Shown one piece after another: positions 45,071 through 46,292 of a stretch of 46,292 nt of DNA (position 1 is its first letter; the number at the start of each line of letters is the position of its first letter). The position numbers were made by a program, and so were the translations under genes. Source of the DNA: Desulfopila aestuarii DSM 18488 (GTDB lineage: Bacteria; Desulfobacterota; Desulfobulbia; Desulfobulbales; Desulfocapsaceae); NCBI RefSeq assembly GCF_900143695.1, contig NZ_FRFE01000038.1:1-46292 (forward strand). Direction: 5' to 3'. The notes under the pieces are model-generated. The model searched no databases, was not told the origin of the DNA, and worked only from the letters and a program-made list of their open reading frames with translations.

Positions 45071-45304
45071 TCATTCCATAAAAAGCGGCCTCATGCTTTC
45101 CTCACGCGCCTTCCTCTCTTTATAGGCGACATAGCAGTCGCTCATGATTCTGTTGACCAGTTCAACGGGCAAAAGAATCACAAGATACATGAACATGAGG
45201 ATGTAATCCGTCAGGCTGAAGGTCAAGTTGAATTCAAAATTGATATCGTACTCATCTTTGGGAATCTGGGATGTATGAGCTGTTTCAGAAATTGATTATT
45301 TCAT
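45071..45304 (-). pseudogene. small membrane-protein frame with stop at codon 3
   Basis: On the minus strand, GGAGGAGCATC ATG AAA TAA is an excellent ribosome site and start, but the third codon is a stop. Reading on in the same frame gives 74 residues with gene-like composition: an acidic-polar start (PKDEYDINFEF), one hydrophobic helix (DYILMFMYLVILLPVELV), then a charged tail (AYKERKAREESMRP), ending at 45071. This looks like a small single-pass membrane protein with a nonsense change at codon 3 (for example CAA to TAA). Internal restart at one of the Met residues would cut into the helix. No family recognised. Confidence 0.4.
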
Positions 45305-45670
45305 GATGCTCCTCCACTGATAGCTGACAACCTGTCTGCCCTTGTTGTAGAAGATATGTGTTATAGGGACAGTGTTTTTTGCTTGAAATCGATTCACGGA
45401 CAATTACACAATAGTGCGCATTTTCTGGTCCAGGGTTAGAGCATTTTTTCAACATATTGTTATGTAGAGAAAATATGCGATTTGTGAGGAGCAAAGTGAA
45501 TAATTGCCCTTGCCTCAGAATGGGGAAGAATCACCCCACTGCATTGATGCTAACCTCGGTAAGCTGTGGCTGGAGTACATAAAATAGATAATGGGGCGGT
45601 TTTGCCCTGATGGGGTAAGCTCGCCCCTTCATGGGATGAGCTCAGTTGAATCGGTTTATTTCTTACCAAT
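45305..45670. other. intergenic region with GGGG-N8-CCCC motifs
   Basis: No gene is supported. The stretch carries three spaced 16-base motifs (see the repeat at 45522-45627) and leads into the IS left end at 45671. Confidence 0.4.
45522..45627. repeat. three GGGG-N8-CCC(C/T) motifs
   Basis: GGGGAAGAATCACCCC (45522-45537), GGGGCGGTTTTGCCCT (45593-45608) and GGGGTAAGCTCGCCCC (45612-45627). The last two start 19 bases apart. The symmetric G4/C4 arms with a fixed 8-base centre look like repeated protein-binding sites or a small structured element. Confidence 0.5.
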
Positions 45671-46292
45671 GAGCCTTTTGCAAAAAGACGTGCAATAACA
45701 AAATCAGGGAGCATTTTGATTTGACATGTTGAAATAACATAGCTTCATGGCATTTCCTGGTATAGTTTTGTATCCAGCAAAACCAATCCAAGGAGAATGC
45801 CATGAAGCTCATAGACACGATATCATGGTTGATGGGACGTGTCCAAAGAAGTCTATTTCCTCATCTAAACCAATGCTTGCCAACACCGTTAACTGAACAG
45901 GAGGAACGATTGGTATCAATTCTGGAACTTGTCCAGGTTGAACGATATGTACCGAAAAATATAACCAATTATCGTTATCCGGGGCGAAAGCCTCTCGACC
46001 GGCAGGCTCTGGCCCGAGCGTTTGTGGTAAAAGCGTACTATCGCCTTGCAACAACCAGCGATTTGCGCCGAGCCCTCCTTTCAGCCATGAATTTACGGCG
46101 GATATGCGGGTTTATACATGCTGATGATGTCCCGTCGGAATCGACATTTTCGCGCGCTTTCAATGAGTTTGCTGCGGGCATCCTTGGCAATCGAGTGCAC
46201 GATGCGTTGGTAGAGACATATTTGTCGCAGGAACTTGTCGGACATATCAGTCGAGATTCCACGGCGATTCGCGGAAGAGAGAAACCGGCGAA
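45671..46292 (+). mobile_element. insertion sequence, left part (runs off window)
   Basis: The left terminal repeat begins GAGCCTTTTGCAAAAAGACG at 45671, about 130 bases before a DDE transposase start. The right end lies outside the window. The terminal sequence matches the ends of the dispersed repeats at 27544 and 29046. Confidence 0.65.
45802..46292 (+). CDS. DDE transposase (IS4/IS1182-like), N-terminal part
   Basis: 163 codons from ATG 45802, with AAGGAG eight bases before it, then cut by the window end. The visible part has the N-terminal domain of IS4/IS5-related transposases (PLDRQALARAFVVKAYYRL, then LRRALLSAMNLRRICGF, then SESTFSRAFNEFA) and reaches the first catalytic Asp in SRDSTAIRGREKP. 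The full protein should be two to three times longer. The conserved DSTAI stretch and the intact frame suggest an active or recently active element. The element boundary is proposed at 45671. Confidence 0.85.
   Translation, partial: MKLIDTISWLMGRVQRSLFPHLNQCLPTPLTEQEERLVSILELVQVERYVPKNITNYRYPGRKPLDRQALARAFVVKAYYRLATTSDLRRALLSAMNLRRICGFIHADDVPSESTFSRAFNEFAAGILGNRVHDALVETYLSQELVGHISRDSTAIRGREKPA

Noticed and set aside
45056-45295. 79-codon plus-strand frame
   Set aside because: It is the antisense of the small membrane-protein frame and lacks its own ribosome site.
1-46292. CRISPR arrays, tRNA or rRNA genes, prophage structural genes
   Set aside because: No regularly spaced repeats, cloverleaf-type sequences or phage morphogenesis genes were noticed on reading through both strands.

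Overview
The window reads as chromosomal DNA of a Gram-negative anaerobe, most likely a Desulfobacterota (deltaproteobacterial, Desulfobulbales-like) species. This is inferred from gene content: two sigma-54 response regulators, large PAS hybrid kinases, a soluble molybdopterin oxidoreductase with a four-cluster ferredoxin partner, a ferredoxin-nitroreductase fusion, a KamA-type radical SAM enzyme, a CooC-like ATPase and a flavodoxin. No rRNA, tRNA or CRISPR array was seen.

Layout. 1-464: 3' end of an IS256-family element. 849-5169: overlapping MoxR / DUF58 / transglutaminase operon, followed by a hybrid kinase with a periplasmic solute-binding sensor (5271-8201). 8664-14716: a sensor kinase, a sigma-54 activator, a candidate sigma-54 promoter and a GlpT-type sugar-phosphate antiporter ending in a strong terminator; this looks like one regulatory circuit. 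14892-17130: a solute-binding protein, two IS remnants and an exported cysteine-rich repeat protein. 17319-19600: an orphan sigma-54 regulator followed by a candidate sigma-54 promoter and two very small genes. 19666-22316 (minus): molybdopterin oxidoreductase plus its Fe-S subunit. 22742-31087: mostly single genes (PilZ, STAS-like, ferredoxin-nitroreductase, histone-deacetylase-like, KamA-like, spondin-domain, MoaE, MFS, stand-alone RAM domain), with two degenerate ~120-140 bp repeats whose ends match the IS at the right edge of the window.

31259-42920 is a defence-like island. It holds a complete type I Wadjet operon (jetA-jetB-jetC-jetD, minus strand), bracketed by a SWIM zinc-finger protein just upstream in the same direction and by a SNF2 helicase with an N-terminal SWIM-like zinc site that converges on jetD with a 7-bp gap. 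Wadjet itself is known to cleave plasmids. The SWIM and SNF2 partners around it are the most interesting architecture in the window.

42974-46292: a CooC-like ATPase, a possible frameshifted small gene, a flavodoxin with a 23-bp Fur-box-like palindrome upstream, a small membrane-protein frame with a stop at codon 3, a cluster of GGGG-N8-CCCC motifs, and the 5' part of a DDE transposase whose left terminal repeat (GAGCCTTTTGCAAAA) matches the dispersed repeats. All functions are assigned by reading motifs and from memory of families; no database search was run.
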